A DNA stretch of 64,000 nucleotides, taken from Trichosphaerium sp. ATCC 40318 (lineage: Eukaryota > Discosea > Flabellinia > Trichosidae). The notes beneath the pieces are model-generated. The model had not been told where the DNA came from. It worked only from the letters and a program-made list of their open reading frames with translations, and did not search any database. The stretch covers positions 496,001 through 560,000 of the forward strand of contig JALMLS010000255.1 of the NCBI GenBank assembly GCA_038496445.1, in the 5' to 3' direction. Below are positions 48,088 through 61,417 of this stretch, one piece after another. A program made the position numbers and the translations under genes. Within the stretch, counting starts at the first letter, position 1. Each line of letters begins with the position of its first letter.

Positions 48088-50742
48088 ATGTCACAGGTAA
48101 CAAATCGAGTACTAGGCGATGCTTACAAGCTTAGTTTCCTGAAATTGATAAAAAACTCTCTATTCTTCGTGAAAACCAAGTAAAATGGCTGCAAACAAGC
48201 TTCAGAGAGAAGTGCAATATCCTAGAGCAGATAATTACAAACATCAAGGCTAACCAAGAAGAGGTCGTTGTTTGTGGCTAAAACTTCCCTAACACGCGCT
48301 TAGTGGATTTCTGTTGCACTAAGAGAGAGAAAACTAGATTCGACAGAGATTGGCGAAGAAATAGGTGGAGGTACAAGCTACACTCTGTTTAGCAAAAACT
48401 AACAACAGTAAGGTGTTATGCCGACCATTAGGTTATGCAAATTGTTATTAGGTGTATACAAACCAGCCGCACTAGGTGGGTACTATCTACAACCATGATA
48501 TCGCGCATTTGACAAGTTTTTGAATCATTTGTACGTTTTACTTTGTAACCGCATTGTAGCTGAGAAAGAGGGAAAACCAGTAACTGGAACAACATTTCCA
48601 CAACCGTCTGTCTACTCTGGTTACATGGGTACGAAAATAGTCTGTACTGGTGCCTTTTACGGAATTCTTTGCGTCTGACGGTACATTTTTTTATAGGACG
48701 CAAGATAGCACAAGTTTTCCCGGTTGACTTCATGGAAAAAGCGCTATTCGCTGGTAAGTACGAAAGAAACGCGTTTTAACGCGACTAGGAAAAAATAAAC
48801 CAAAGCGGTTTTTTAAATGTTTTTTCAGGTGTCACTGCTGAGACGTGGATACAAGAGGGTAAGAAGCCTACACAAGCAACAGAGCTACTAGATGCTATCA
48901 AGGCAGGTGTCGGTAAAGTATCACTTGTACTTGGCGCTGGAAACCGTATGTTATCCAAAAAAAAACCGAATTTGTGCTTAGAACGGTTTTGGAATTTATT
49001 TTTTTGTTTTGTTTAGAGAGTTCTATTCTCTTTATGGACGCACTCTACAAGCTATACAACCAAGGACAAGTTGTTATGTTAAAGCATAATCCAGTAAATG
49101 ATTACCTTGAGCCTATCGTCGCAAAGGTCTTCGCCCCCTTGATAAAGGTACATTTTATTAGTTATTTTTTTTGTGAATTATTCGTTTGGCGTCATCTTAC
49201 GTTCTTTCAGCGTGGCTTTTTCCAACAAACAAAAGGTGGCGTAGATGAAGGTAAATACCTTGTGGAACAATGCGATAACATCCATATTACTGGATCAGAT
49301 AAGACACATGATGTTATTGTTTACGGTATGTTTACTTTCTTTTTTTTTTTTTGTTGTCTTTGGTTTATTGTTGACATTTGCTTGTAGGTAGTCGCGATAA
49401 GGCTACTGAAGAACCTCAGTTACAAAAAGAGATTACTTCAGAACTTGGTTGTGTCTCTCCTGTACGTTACACTCTTTGTTTATTTCTTTGTTGTGAGGCT
49501 TTGTTTGGGTTATTGTTCATTACGCTAAAAAAGATTTTTTAGGTTATTGTTGTACCAGGTCCATGGTCTGATGCTGAACTTGACTACCACGTTCAAACAA
49601 TTCTTGGAGCAACATTCCAAAATGCATCTTTTAACTGCAACGCAGCTAAGATGCTTGTTACACACAAGAACTGGCATTTACGTGATAAACTCTTGCAGAA
49701 ACTTAGAGAGGGATTCGCGGCACAAAAGACCAGATACGCGTACGTCTTTTTCTTCCGGAAAATGCCAAGATGTTACCTGAACGTCTTTTGATTTATCTTC
49801 TACAGGTATTACCCAGGCGCCAAGAAACGTTATGATGGCTTCATGGAGAAGTACGACCAAGCAGAAAAGTGCGGTAATACAGAAAGCCTTCCTGAAGGAC
49901 ACTTGAACTGGGCATTGTACGAACAATGTTATTTTTTGTGAAGCAAGACATGTTTTTCTAATTTTGTTTCTTTAGAATTCCTAACATTGACGAAAATGAT
50001 GATTACGCCATGAGCACTGAACCTTTCTGTGGTCTTTTATCAGAATGTCCATTGGATGCTGCTGGTCCTGATGACTTTCTTCGAAAAGCAACAGCATTCT
50101 GTAACGATAAAGTACGATCTTTTTTTTCTTCTGGTTGTCATTATTGACATGTCTTCTTAAAGCTCTGGGGAAATTTATCAGCAACTATTCTTATCCACCC
50201 ACATACTTCAAAGAAATATGTTAGTGCATTTGAAGATACTGTTGCTGAGCTTAAATACGGAAGTATTGGTGTTAATGTATGGTCTGCACTTAGCTACGCT
50301 TTGGGGTACGTTGTCTTTCTTTTGTTCCTTCGACTATTTTATTTCTTTCTTTCATTACTGTTGTCATATTCGTTCTTATAATATTCTTTTTAGTTCTACA
50401 GTATGGGGTGCATTCCCTGGTAATGAAATGAAGGACATTCAATCTGGTAGAGGATTCGGTAAGCCACAAGACTTTAAAAATCGAATTTTTCTGTTTTTTT
50501 CTTACAAAACGTTTTGAAGTGAAGTTAACTTACGTTTTTAATTAGTACACAACACTTTCATGTTGGATCACCCTGAAAAGAGTGTTGTCCGTGCTCCTTT
50601 TGTTTTATTGATGGGCGCAAAGATGGTTTACTTCCCAAACTTCAAAAATTTGGCACCTACTTACAAAGCTCTTGTTGAGTTCGAGGGCTCTCCATCATGG
50701 ATGTCTGCTGCTTATACTTTATGGAACATGTTATGGGGTTGA
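48088..50742 (+). CDS. Aldehyde dehydrogenase family protein
   Basis: The ATG at 48088 begins a three-codon exon (MSQ), followed by EIDKKLSILRENQVKWLQ, WISVALRERKLDS, then KPVTGTTFPQPSVYSGYMG, LVLGAGN, VVMLKHNPVNDYLEPIV (coenzyme-binding side), DNIHITGSDKTHDVIVYG, ELGCVSPVIVVPGPW and the catalytic segment TFQNASFNCNAAKML (Cys at about 49635-49637). It ends YTLWNMLWG at 50742. The order (cofactor strand, E-L-G, F-x-C) is that of ALDHs that oxidise aldehydes with NAD(P)+; divergence of the motifs points to the lesser-studied branch also seen in algae and amoebae. About 14 short introns. The first two junctions are inferred. An AATAAA follows at 50805. Confidence 0.88.
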
Positions 50743-50804
50743 AAGGTCTTACTAGTACAGTTTGTTTTCACTCTTGACGTTTGAGAAGAAGAGAGAAGGA
50801 ATTG

Positions 50805-50810
50805 AATAAA
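50805..50810 (+). terminator. Poly(A) signal AATAAA
   Basis: Hexamer 63 nt after the aldehyde dehydrogenase stop codon. Confidence 0.5.
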
Positions 50811-51614
50811 AAACTCTTTGCAACTTTTTTTTATAAGTCCTTCGTTTTCTACTAAACTGTTACAGTGTTGTTTCGTCAAAGAACATTTTGTCTTTTATGT
50901 TTCGCAATTAGTGTTAGTACTACAAATGTAGGGCGCACATGTACCATGTGCCATTTGAAGTACGGTCACTTTGAGAAATTGCATTTTTCGGATTCTTATT
51001 GTTGTGAGTACTCCAGCGAAATCACAATCACCGAAACCACCGAGTTTAAAAAGCGGTCAAAAACACCGCCGCTTCGTTGAATCTGTGGAGATCACGAAGT
51101 AAAAGACGTATACACAGTGTCTATTCTGCTCAGTAAAGTTAGACTCCTGTTTCTACTTTCTGTTCTATTTGTTTATATCTTCACCTGTAACGTAAACTAC
51201 TGTACACGTGTTTAAAGCAACTATTGTTTTTTAGCACGCAACGCGCTAGCTGTTGTGTCATTGTGATTAAACATATAACAGCTTTAATCTTCCTCCAATA
51301 GAACAAGGGCTTCTTGCAAAGCAAACCATAGAACAAACAACAGTGAAGTTTTTCTACAAAAGTCTACCGTTTCGCTTTCCTTAAAGCGAAGCCCAGTCCG
51401 CCCTATTGTAATATTAGTTTCTACAAAATGATACAGTGCGAGTGACAATACGTAAAATGCTATACTGCAAGTACCTAGTTTTTTTCAGCACGCTAGCTTC
51501 ACTGTGATTCAGCTCACATTTTATCGCTACGATGTGTCATCATTTTTAACAAATTAGCCACTTATACACAACACCGTATCATCAAAACATTATTAGGGTA
51601 CATTGTTGTCGTAA
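50811..51614. other. Intergenic region
   Basis: No supported gene. A 71-codon frame at 50865-51080 with a few Cys residues has no ATG start and no recognised domain. CACGTG occurs at 51203. Confidence 0.4.
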
Positions 51615-52856
51615 ATGCGTAAACCTATACAACAAATAACGATACTTGTTATCGCCATTTGCCTCGTCCAAACATCAACCTCTAGGAGACTTTGGAGAGG
51701 CAGTTTTGGAGGTAACTGGAAAGCAAACTGGAAAGTAAAGCACGGTGGCATAGAAAAACGAGATGGCGGTGGCGTTGTCGTTGAAGGAAACAAGTTACGT
51801 GTCAGATACGAACCGGTACGAACAGCAAAAAAAGCTAGCGCAAGCACGTGATTTTGTGACTAATTTTACTGAAGGGTCACGCTTCCAGTAGTGGCGTGTG
51901 GATGCTCGCTGTGCCAGTTGATATTTCAAGCTACCGTACTATATGCTTGAGGTACAGATTTAAAACCATTAAAAATGCATGATAGGCATTTGTGAACACT
52001 TTTTTTTTCTCGGGTTTTCAGAAAAGCCGATACTTTTTTTTGTTTCCTTATTAAGACCTTCAACGGGGTTTTTTTCGCGGATGTTTTAAAGACGACAACC
52101 AATTTGTTACAAAGAACTAGAAGAAAAGGTTCAAAATTAACCAACAAAAGTTGCCAGAGCAGTGCGTTTACTAACTCTTTTTTGTAGCTACAGGATAAAA
52201 GTACCAAGAAACTTTGAGTTTAACCGTGGTGGAAAGTTACCCGGTCTCTATGGTACAACAGGGAGCACAAACACAAACTCTCAATGTGCCGGGGGTAATC
52301 AACCTGGAAATTGTTACTCTGCTCGGTACATGTGGCGTAAGAAATATTGAGAAAGAACAATGTATTTAAGTGGTTTTTTTTAGGAAGCCAAGGAGATGGA
52401 GAGATTTACGGATACATGCCTTATCCTTCTAGCACGTGAGTACTTTTTACATGCGAACGATAATGTTTATTACTCGTAATAGCGTATGTAATCGTCCTGA
52501 GAATCATTGCAATCGAGACTTTGGAAAATCCCTTGGAAGAGGAAAATGGCGTTTTCCAGACGATAACAGATACCATACTTTGAAACAAGAAATTACTTTG
52601 AACACCGGTTCAAGTTCAAACGGTCGCGCTCGTGTATGGTTCGACGGTAGACTTAAGACTGATCAACGTAATCTTAAGTGGAGAAACAGCGATAGAATAA
52701 AGCACAGGGGAATTTTTTTCAACACTTTCTTTGGAGGTACCTCTTGTTTTAAATTCTCTTTTTGTTAACATTGTCTATCAAGGCGGTAGAAGCTGGGCTC
52801 CTTCTAGGACTCAATACCTTTACTTTGGTGACTTCGAAATATCGACTAGTTGTTAG
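51615..52856 (+). CDS. Secreted polysaccharide lyase, PL14-like (alginate/glucuronan lyase family)
   Basis: The ATG at 51615 opens a signal peptide (ITILVIAICLVQTSTS). The mature chain starts WRGSFGGNWKANW and continues over four or five exons: YRIKVPRNFEFNRGGKLPGLYG, CAGGNQPGNCYSARYMWR, GDGEIYGYMPYP, GKSLGRGKWRFPDDNRYH, NGRARVWFDGR, HRGIFFNTFFGG, and YLYFGDFEI before the stop at 52856. The series KLPGLYG, CYSARYMWR, LGRGKWRF and FFxTFFGG is the core signature of PL14 lyases (Chlorella virus vAL-1 and gastropod alginate lyases). These cleave uronic-acid polymers by beta-elimination. Secretion fits digestion of algal or self cell-wall polysaccharide. An AATAAA follows at 52910. Confidence 0.85.
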
Positions 52857-52909
52857 GTAGACTCGTAACTAAAGACTGGTGCCACAAACTGGTCACTGTC
52901 AGTAAACTC

Positions 52910-52915
52910 AATAAA
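52910..52915 (+). terminator. Poly(A) signal AATAAA
   Basis: Hexamer 54 nt past the PL14-like stop, in the spacer shared with the convergent receptor gene. Confidence 0.45.
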
Positions 52916-53064
52916 CATCACAACAGTATTTCAATACTGCAGTAATGAATTACCAGGTCGACCAGCAGAGCGAACACCAAGTTTTTGAATAGCTTTTGAC
53001 ATTACCATTGAGGACAATACATCTTTTGATTTTTGTGCTGTTCTTGCAAAAAACCAAGGCGGAG

Positions 53065-56000
53065 TTACACAAGGAAATTGGCAGCATAGGTGTTGGAGGA
53101 TGGCTTGACGTCTCCCTTATCCTTCAGTTTACCATTGGGGTATTGTACTGACCGCTCAAAGTTACGGCAACCATCTGCGTAATGCATTGTGGCTATAGTT
53201 TTAGGAGTTTGTTTTATTATTCTTTTGTACAAAAAGTCTTTACTAAGTTGATTCACAAAACAAGAAACAAGTGTATGTTTTTGTTGCGCCGAGAAGAGCA
53301 TAGTATTTACTGTGGTTTCTTTTTCTTACTTTCTTCATTATGTTTCTTTGTATTCTTTCTACTTGCCCTACTTGATTTGCTTGTTTTTGCTTTAGCCGGT
53401 GCATCAACATCAGAATCAACTGATATATTTTTAATCTCACTTTTAGACCTTGATGTTATCCCAGAGTCATTTGAATTAAATTTCCTTCTAGCTCTTCTTT
53501 TACTATAATTAAAGCTACGTGATGATACATTGGAGTCAGAGTCATATTCTGTCTCTGTAATATCTGAAATCATGACGTCTATAATAGAGTCTGTCAATAA
53601 AAACAAAGAGTTTGTATCACTATATCATAAAAAAAATCACGTGTTTCACGTGAGATAAAACAAAAAACTTTCCATAACTGACAAGAAAAAAAAAACTTCA
53701 TGTTTTACGGTGCTCACCATTATAATCGGGCAGAGTACCGAAACCAGGTGAAGCCATTCCATCAATTATTTCTCCTTCTATTGAGCTTGCTTCGGTTGGA
53801 TAAGATTCACAAGTACTGCGTGAGATGTCGTTATTTTCTACAATACATGCGTCCTTAAGTTGCTACAAACACTATTGTTAGCCACCTTGATGTTAATGCT
53901 GTTTCTTTACCTTTTGTAAATCTGCTACATGCTTCTCTAACTTTTCAATAGTTCCACGTAGTACTTCAGTACGAGAATTCGAAGCAGTAGTCTTCTTACC
54001 TTTTTAAATAAGTCAGCTTTCAAAGGAACTTAAAACCAAAAAAAAGTTTCTCCGTACTTGAGCTTCTCTTAATGAATTTCATGCTGTAGTTTGCCTTTGA
54101 ATTCTGCATGTGAACAAGTCTTTCACCCTAAGTTATAACAGACATTAATAAAAACCAAGTCTATAATAAACCAATCACGTGATGATACGTACACGCAGAA
54201 TAGATAATATCTTTGGCATAAAAACAACACTGATAGTTATCACAGTCGATAGCCATAGTAGCACAAAGATAAGCAACGCGGTCACAGTCAAATCAGAGTT
54301 GACAAGGAAAATTAGCGGTACAAATACTGAAGCTAAATATATTACTGTTAGTACTTGTAACACAGTACTGCAAAGAGGTAAAACGCACCAGTTAATGCTA
54401 AGTTATAAATTGCAAAACCAATATATGTTGACTCATTATAAGCGCTGCTAACGTGTCTTACGCTCACTGAGATGAAAATACCGAATATAACCTTGACAAA
54501 GTTAGCTTGTGGGAAAGGAAAATAAAAGATCGTGATAAGGGGGGTCGCCAACGTACCAATAAACTCTAAAGAAAAAGTTAGGTATTATCATTTCTTATAA
54601 GAAAAAATCAATGTTCGTTACGGTACCTTATAAACAAGTAGCATAACAACCCATACTGTTCCTACATTACAAGTATCCATTTGTTTATTTGTACCAACTG
54701 ATTTCGATTCAATCCTGACATCACCAAAAATATGCATTGAAACCAAAATAATCTCAAAAACGTCAAGGAATCTTCTTTAATAAAGCATAAAAAGCATAAA
54801 AAATATCAACCAGTAATCAAAAGGATACAATATCAACAAGACATAAGCAACCGAGGATAGCAACAAGTTTAGTGTCAGGAAGAATAACAGGTCGAACTTT
54901 TTTGTTGCTAGCAAAAAATTCAGTAAAGAATGCGAGCTAAGAAATACACTTTACCTGAAAATTCTCCATACTCGGTATGTACGAATAAACAAAGTACCAT
55001 ATGTACACGTATAGCCCAAAGAAGCCAACCTAAACAACTCTATTAGTCAAAACTATAAAAACAGCAGAGTTATTTGCGCAGCAAACAAATCTCGTTCAGT
55101 CTTTTGTTTCTTATCGCACCATACGATACTAATACATTCCCCAATGGAATTAGAAGAATTTAATAACGTTGATATGAATAACATTATAGCACCAGCAAGA
55201 ATAAGAATCAAGAAAACAATACTCGCAGTCTTCATTTGATTTGTATCTCTCCAGAAGAGTGTTAAAATCCACAAGAATATAGCATAAGCAATAGCAAGGC
55301 TACCAAGTATGTATATAATAACAATAACGATAGGATGGACTTTATCAACATCTAAATAAAAGGTTATGGTTAAACTAGTAAATGAAAGAACCAAAGCACT
55401 CAACAACAACAAAAAGCATCAGGTTGTTCTTAAAGCAACACGTGACTCAAAATACAAACATGGTACATTCTAGCTATTTTTACGCTGTAAGAAAGTGTAC
55501 ACACGTGATATTTTTTGCTCACAAGATATCATCACGTGTCAGCACGTGCATTTTTTGGAAAAAAAAACCAACTTTAGTGTAACGCACCGATTACTATAAT
55601 TCTAATTCCAGTACGATACGCATAGGCTCCTATTATTACATCGAAATCCGCAGTAGGGCTGCAATATATTATTAGCACAAGTACAAACAAGTAAAGTAGA
55701 AACAAAAAAATACGCACTCAGAAATATCTTCATCTTCAATTTTAACTATAATTCTGCAAAATTCAGCATCACATGTCAAGTTTTGACCAATAGAAAGCGG
55801 AGTTTCAATATCATCCTCTGCGAAAACTTGTAATCCTATTATTTCATTTACAGAAACTCTAACAGTTTCTACATCAAAACCCCTTTCAATAGCATCTGCC
55901 CTAAAGAAAAATTAAGCAACGAATTTCGAAAAAAAAAAAAAAAAATACACCAAGGTCGTACAAAATGGATGTCATATTAAATTGCAATACATCAGAGAAC

Positions 56001-59000
56001 TTTTCTGGCGCAAGAGCAAAAGATAGACGTTCTGTGAAAGTTGTATTGCCTCGTTGAACTCCAATTTTCGCAGTAACAGGTTCTGAAACACCACCAAAAC
56101 AATCTCGGGCCTTCGTAAGAAAAAAGGTTAGAAAAAATAAATAAGATTTGCCAATTGATGTTTTCGTGTTTTTAACAAAGATACTTAACGATGCCTACAG
56201 AAGGTGTAGAACTTAACGTACCACATAAGTAAATGTATCCAGTGTATTGGTGGATAGGGTTTCATTGGTGTTGAAACGGTGTATTCCATTAGGAATCAAA
56301 TAGCCAATCTGTTTTTTAACTGCAATAAAATTAAGGCGCTTATCGATTGCGCCCACAACCTAATAAAATATTTAGCGTATAGAAAGGCCACATTCGGTGT
56401 ATTAGATTGGCAATATAATATAAAATAGATCGTACAGATATGGCATCAACATAATGACCAAAAAAGTTACTACTTCCGGAAGTATTGAAAGTTATTTCTA
56501 CAAGTTTCGTTTTCGTTGAAAGGCCACATATATTTGGTGAGAATGTAGTAAGTCGCGATTGTTGTAATTCAAAGTATGGTTCATCTCTTATGAACAGATT
56601 GTCCCTACAAGAATACATTACTCATGTTGAAAGTAATATCTTAAAAACAATTTCACTCGATTTTCATTCTTTTTTTTTTTTCACGTGCCACTCCGAATCA
56701 TTTCCTTTTTGACGAATTCTAATTACAGATCCTGGATTATACGATTCATGTATAGAAACGCTATCTAAAAGCACAGCAACTTTAAACTCAACTATGATAA
56801 TAACAACTGACGTGTCAGTTTGAGCAGCTATGCAACTTTCCTTTTAAAGTAGTTAATTAAACCAACCGCTACAAGTTCTGCGTACCGGTATATGAACATT
56901 ATAAGCTTGATCGGATGGTATATATCTTAAAGCATCAGGCGGGCCTATAAGTGCAGCAGCTCTGTAAATTATAAGCACATTTCGAACCAAGAAAAACGAA
57001 TAAAAAATCGTACTCTGTGGCATTTATGTGACAAAGGATTTCAGTTACATCCTCCGTTGGGTCGTAGTTATGTACACCAATTTCTACTACTCTTTCAACA
57101 TACTGTTCAATAGTTGTGGAAGTCGTGGGAATCTACGGCAAGTCAGTAGAAAACAAAGAAAAAAAAACATAATTTTGTTCGTTCTTCTGAAAAAAAAACT
57201 GCGGTCTGAAGTTGTTAACAGTCTATTGTGGTAAACTCACAATATAGCCAGTATATACTGACAAATCCAACAATTACATACCGGTTGAGAATCTGACGTG
57301 ATAGTACCCAGAACTGGAAATCGATCAATATAGTAACCCACATCTCTGTTGTTTTCAGGGTCTTTCACATTTACTCTCACTTCAATACTACTACTACCTA
57401 TTGCTAAGAACTCATTGACTACCTACAATAGCCAATGAGAAAGTAATAATAAATTAAGAGGGAAGCCGATACATTGTATTCCCTTTCTTTTTGATGGTAA
57501 AATTGAATAAGTACCTCTTCGAAAAAAGGTACATTGTGAGCTGTTAGTTGTAAGTATATGGTTTCTTTCTTATTATTGCATTCAATAGTAACCTCAAACG
57601 AATATTTCCCTGCCGCGCATAATTCGTTTTGTGAAATGTTTGCATACGGTGAATAAATAACAGCGCCATACGATAATTCTGTAGTCGAAGAGCCATTAAG
57701 TGTTACAAGGTATGATTCATCAAGACCCTCTTGGTCTACTATTGAATCCCATCGACGCCTATTGTTTTTGAAGTGAAGTTGGTGCACTGTACCACAAGGT
57801 AACTTCTGCCCCGATACCTGTAAAACACGTGAATCCCGAGAAAAAAAAATTTCGTTCAAATCCTGCTTTTTTTTCCCACCCCTTACGTTTCGATTGGATG
57901 GTAAAATGAGCAGTTTCAACACGTGGGAAAAAAAGTAGAGAATTTGAACGAATAGAACTGTAAACGTACTTTTGCGCTTTCTCTTTCTCCATCTGAGCCA
58001 ATTCCTCGGCCAAAAAAAACGATCACAGGTTTTGAACCAACTAAGTAAAGCGGATTGTATGGTACATATTGCTCGTAAGGTAAAACATCTATGGTCTGAG
58101 TAACATTCTCTAAACAAATAATAGTTAGTTTTTCAGCGATTTGATCAAAAAAACCAAACAAACTTACCTCCTGAGTCGTTGTTTCTTATAGTAAAAGTAA
58201 AGGTTTGCATTTTCCCTCCGGGGTTTTCCCACGTCTCTGAAAATACGTTTTCTTTGGACACTACTTCCGTTACAGTACCTTCGATACACGTGTGAGAAGA
58301 GCGAACTCCATTTTTGTTTCCCACGTGACAAGCACGTGAAATTTTTTCAAAAGCAATGGACGTTACCGTTACTGCCAAGAGGCGTTTCTGTAAACACACT
58401 AATATCCTGGCCCTCGTCTAATGCGAACTTCACAACAACAGATGTATCGCCATCTGTGTAAAATTGCACAAGTTTATTTGCGACAACGGGAGCTCCTGAT
58501 TTAACTTGAATTGGTTTGGAAGGAATGCTAAACCTGTAACAAATTGTTATAATAAGTTTGAGGCTCTTTTACATATTTAACATTAAAAAATTACTAAGAT
58601 TGAGCTCACTAAACATCAATCACAATGTGCGATTAACGGAGTGACAAAACTTGCCTTCTAGGACGATCAGCTGACCAAGTCATTCTGTTATTTCCGGGTA
58701 ATATACCCATTGCACCATAATTATTGCTTCCGCTCATATCAATACCTCCGTCACTAACAAAAACAAGTTAGAGAACATGATTTTCAGTTGTTAAGTACCC
58801 ATGTGTATCAAAGCCCCAATACAAAAACATCTCGGTGAACATCTGAGGCGAAAAAGACTCGTCCATAACCTTATTATAGACGCTCATTACATCATTGTCA
58901 GTCAATTGTCTTGTCCACACCCGAACTTCATCAAGAATACCAGCTAGAGATTTATTTCCATCGAAATTACCACAAACACTCCTACTCAGTTGCCCAACAA

Positions 59001-60191
59001 ACTATAAAAAGGTGAGAAATAAGAAGCACGTGTGGATGACGTGATAAAAAACGTACGAAACATCCATTCGAATTGAGTGGTAATAATGATCTTGCTTCTT
59101 TCATTTTGACGTTAAAAACAAGAGAACCGTTTATGTATATTTTCGTTTCACTTGTGCCGTTGAAACTCTTCCAACTCACTAAAGAAAAGAGCAATTAATA
59201 ATTTTGATTGATTTCGATCTTTTTTGTTGTTATTGTTTCTTGAAATAATAAAAACCAACCTGTGACGTGTGTCCACTCATCATGTTTTAGTATACATTCA
59301 TCTACCTCACATTCAATTTTAGTCTGGAATTGTAACGAAATAGTTGTCCTATTTTAATAAAAAGAGGTTACTACTAATATATCACACTACTAAAAAACAA
59401 GCACGTGTTTTTAAACAATATTTGGCCAAATAAAAAAATTAATATTAAACTATTTTTGTTTGCGATAATGTGCTCTTCTTTTTATGCTTTTTTTGTAGTT
59501 GTACGCGGTAAAATTGTGCATGATACCGAACTGTTCTGGTACTTCGGTAATAGTATCAGCTTCTCCACGATAAGCACCATATGTTATAGTAGCGTCACCA
59601 AGGCTTAACTCATCTGTAAGACGAACCCAATACTGAACAGTCAACCTAAAGCAGCATTAATTGTGATGTAAAAAGAGGATACAAAAAAAATCCTACTGCA
59701 GCAGGAAAAACATTAAATTCGGGTGAACAAAAACCACATAAATCAAAAAACAAAAATAAAACTAAAAACTCACTCTGTAGTCTCCGGAAAGCTATTGCGT
59801 GTACTTATTACATTAGGTGCATTACTACTAAACGCAACAGCGTATCCTAAAATGTTACATTAATGCTAAGATCTTACAACCCTTTTAAAAAAACACGTGA
59901 CTAACAACGCAGATCGGTAATAATTGGAAAAAACACAAATAAAAAAAAGTTTCACTTTTTCAATTGAAATTGGATTGTCTAAAATAAAAAATAAACAGCC
60001 CACGTGGGTATACAGGTCATGTCCGTATGTAATTTGATAGAGATTGTAAAGTAGTCAACTCGTGATTTGGGTCGAATAGACGTGGGTTGTTTTATCTTTC
60101 TAACGAACTACATACCTGCGCTATATTGAACGCAATGCCCATAAATAAATAGACACGTGAATAATACTAGCCTAAGCGATAGATTGTACAT
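53065..60191 (-). CDS. Giant adhesion-type receptor: LamG + cadherin-like modules + class C 7TM + coiled-coil tail
   Basis: The ATG at 60191 gives a signal peptide (LRLVLFTCLFIYGHC). The next exons form a LamG/concanavalin-type domain: YAVAFSSNAPNVIST, LTVQYWVRL, TKIYINGSLV and LDEVRVWTRQLTDNDV (about 59.8-58.8 kb). Then come several beta-sandwich repeats with G-D-Y/F-T-Y style endings, for example DTFTYVARDCFGGVSEPV, VGYYIDRFPVLGTI and YSFEVTIECNNKKETI, like bacterial tandem cadherin-like repeats. From about 55.4 kb a 7TM_3 core follows: PIVIVIIYILGSLAIAYA, KTASIVFLILILAGAIMLF, YNESTYIGFAIYNLA and LLIFVLLWLSTVITISVVF. After TM7 a coiled coil (VLRGTIEKLEKHVADLQKQL), an acidic segment and a Ser/Lys-rich tail end at 53065 (an alternative stop at 53307 applies if the last intron is not spliced). 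That all exons form one transcript is inferred from colinearity; the junction near 55.4-55.6 kb is weakest. Confidence 0.68.
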
Positions 60192-60362
60192 CACTGCTCT
60201 ATTTTATACTCTATAAAGACTTGGACAGGCGCTAGAAAGTTTCTACGTTACGCTCCTTACGTCTTTTGATTTGAACAAAAAAAAGTTCACGAAAATAGTC
60301 AACGTTCATTCGCATTAACAGCTTGTCATAATGGCATCTCAGTGTCTTTTTCGAATCGGGTA

Positions 60363-60599
60363 CTAAAACCTAACTGTGGACCAATAATTCAAACTCCGCG
60401 CTACTGAGTTATGGATTGGGGCGTTACGACGTAATCGCGTAAAGTTATTATAACAAAAAGAGATTGGTTTTTTGAATAATACTCCGCACTTGACGCGCAG
60501 TTGTTTATGTTTTCCTTCCACTTCTTTCTTTTCCCACGTGCTGTAAGCACGTGTAGCGGTTAATGATCGCGATATCGCGTACCAGAAACGTGACACCAT
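60363..60599 (-). CDS. Small ORF with mitochondrial-presequence-like N-terminus (hypothetical)
   Basis: A 78-codon frame starts at an ATG (60599) and begins MVSRFWYAISRSLTATRAYS, an Arg/Ser/Ala-rich amphipathic-looking stretch typical of mitochondrial targeting peptides. The remainder is basic, with no recognised domain. It may be the first exon of a longer gene or chance. It lies in the 1.2-kb spacer upstream of the giant receptor gene. Two CACGTG palindromes flank it (60535, 60549). Confidence 0.25.
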   Translation of the reverse strand: MVSRFWYAISRSLTATRAYSTWEKKEVEGKHKQLRVKCGVLFKKPISFCYNNFTRLRRNAPIHNSVARSLNYWSTVRF

Positions 60600-61417
60600 G
60601 ACGTCGGTATTCGCTGTGCGGCATCTTTTAGACTATATGACAACGGCAGTTGAGTGTTTGCATTATTTGACGCCAGCCAAAATAACTAGCGCCATGTGAC
60701 ACTGTCCATTTCCAATGATTGTTTAATATCATCCCTTCATACTACAAGTCACTATAGAGCACCCATAGAATCATTCTGATGGAGAAAAATATCTTCGTAA
60801 AAATTGAAAGCTGTGAGGAGTATTGAAGTTTAAATGTGGGCGTAGTACTGAAAATGATAAATGGAGAAGAATACGGAGTGGTGTGCGAACTCACGGTATT
60901 ACAGAAAGTTCAGAAAATGTTTTGGGAAATAGAAAGCCTCAAAACTTATTCAAGTACTGTGAATAAAAAAGTCTAGCATAAAGTTAACTACAATGCCAAT
61001 AATAGGAACAATCCCTCGTAATATTTAGCTTGTAACATGAAAACTAACTTGCAACCACGTGGCCAACGAAAAGAGCGAAGTTTTACGTCATTTTACAATC
61101 TTAGTACATTGTATTGAGGTAACCCACGCCAGTGGTATCCAGCTTGATTGACACGTTTTATTCAGTTTTCTTGAACTTTCAACTATCTCGACTTCTCTTT
61201 GTTTTCTACTTCCCTAGCTGTAAAATACTCACGATAAAAAGAATATTGCGCGTTTGAAGAGAGAGAGAAAAAAAACCAAAACTACAAGAGTTATACACAG
61301 AGTTTTTAATAATAAATAATCGGGTTTGGTTTTTTGGTTTTTTTTTCCTTATTCTTTTTGGTTGACTACTGTGTTTGTTCTAAAGAACTTGTTGTGGTAG
61401 TAGTATGTGAACGCTCC
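60600..61417. other. Intergenic region
   Basis: No gene recognised. Contains CACGTG at 61055 and T-rich stretches just before the 3' end of the kinase gene. Confidence 0.4.

Noticed and set aside
50865-51080. Small Cys-containing frame that could be a zinc finger
   Set aside because: No ATG start, irregular Cys spacing, and position directly behind the poly(A) signal of the aldehyde dehydrogenase.
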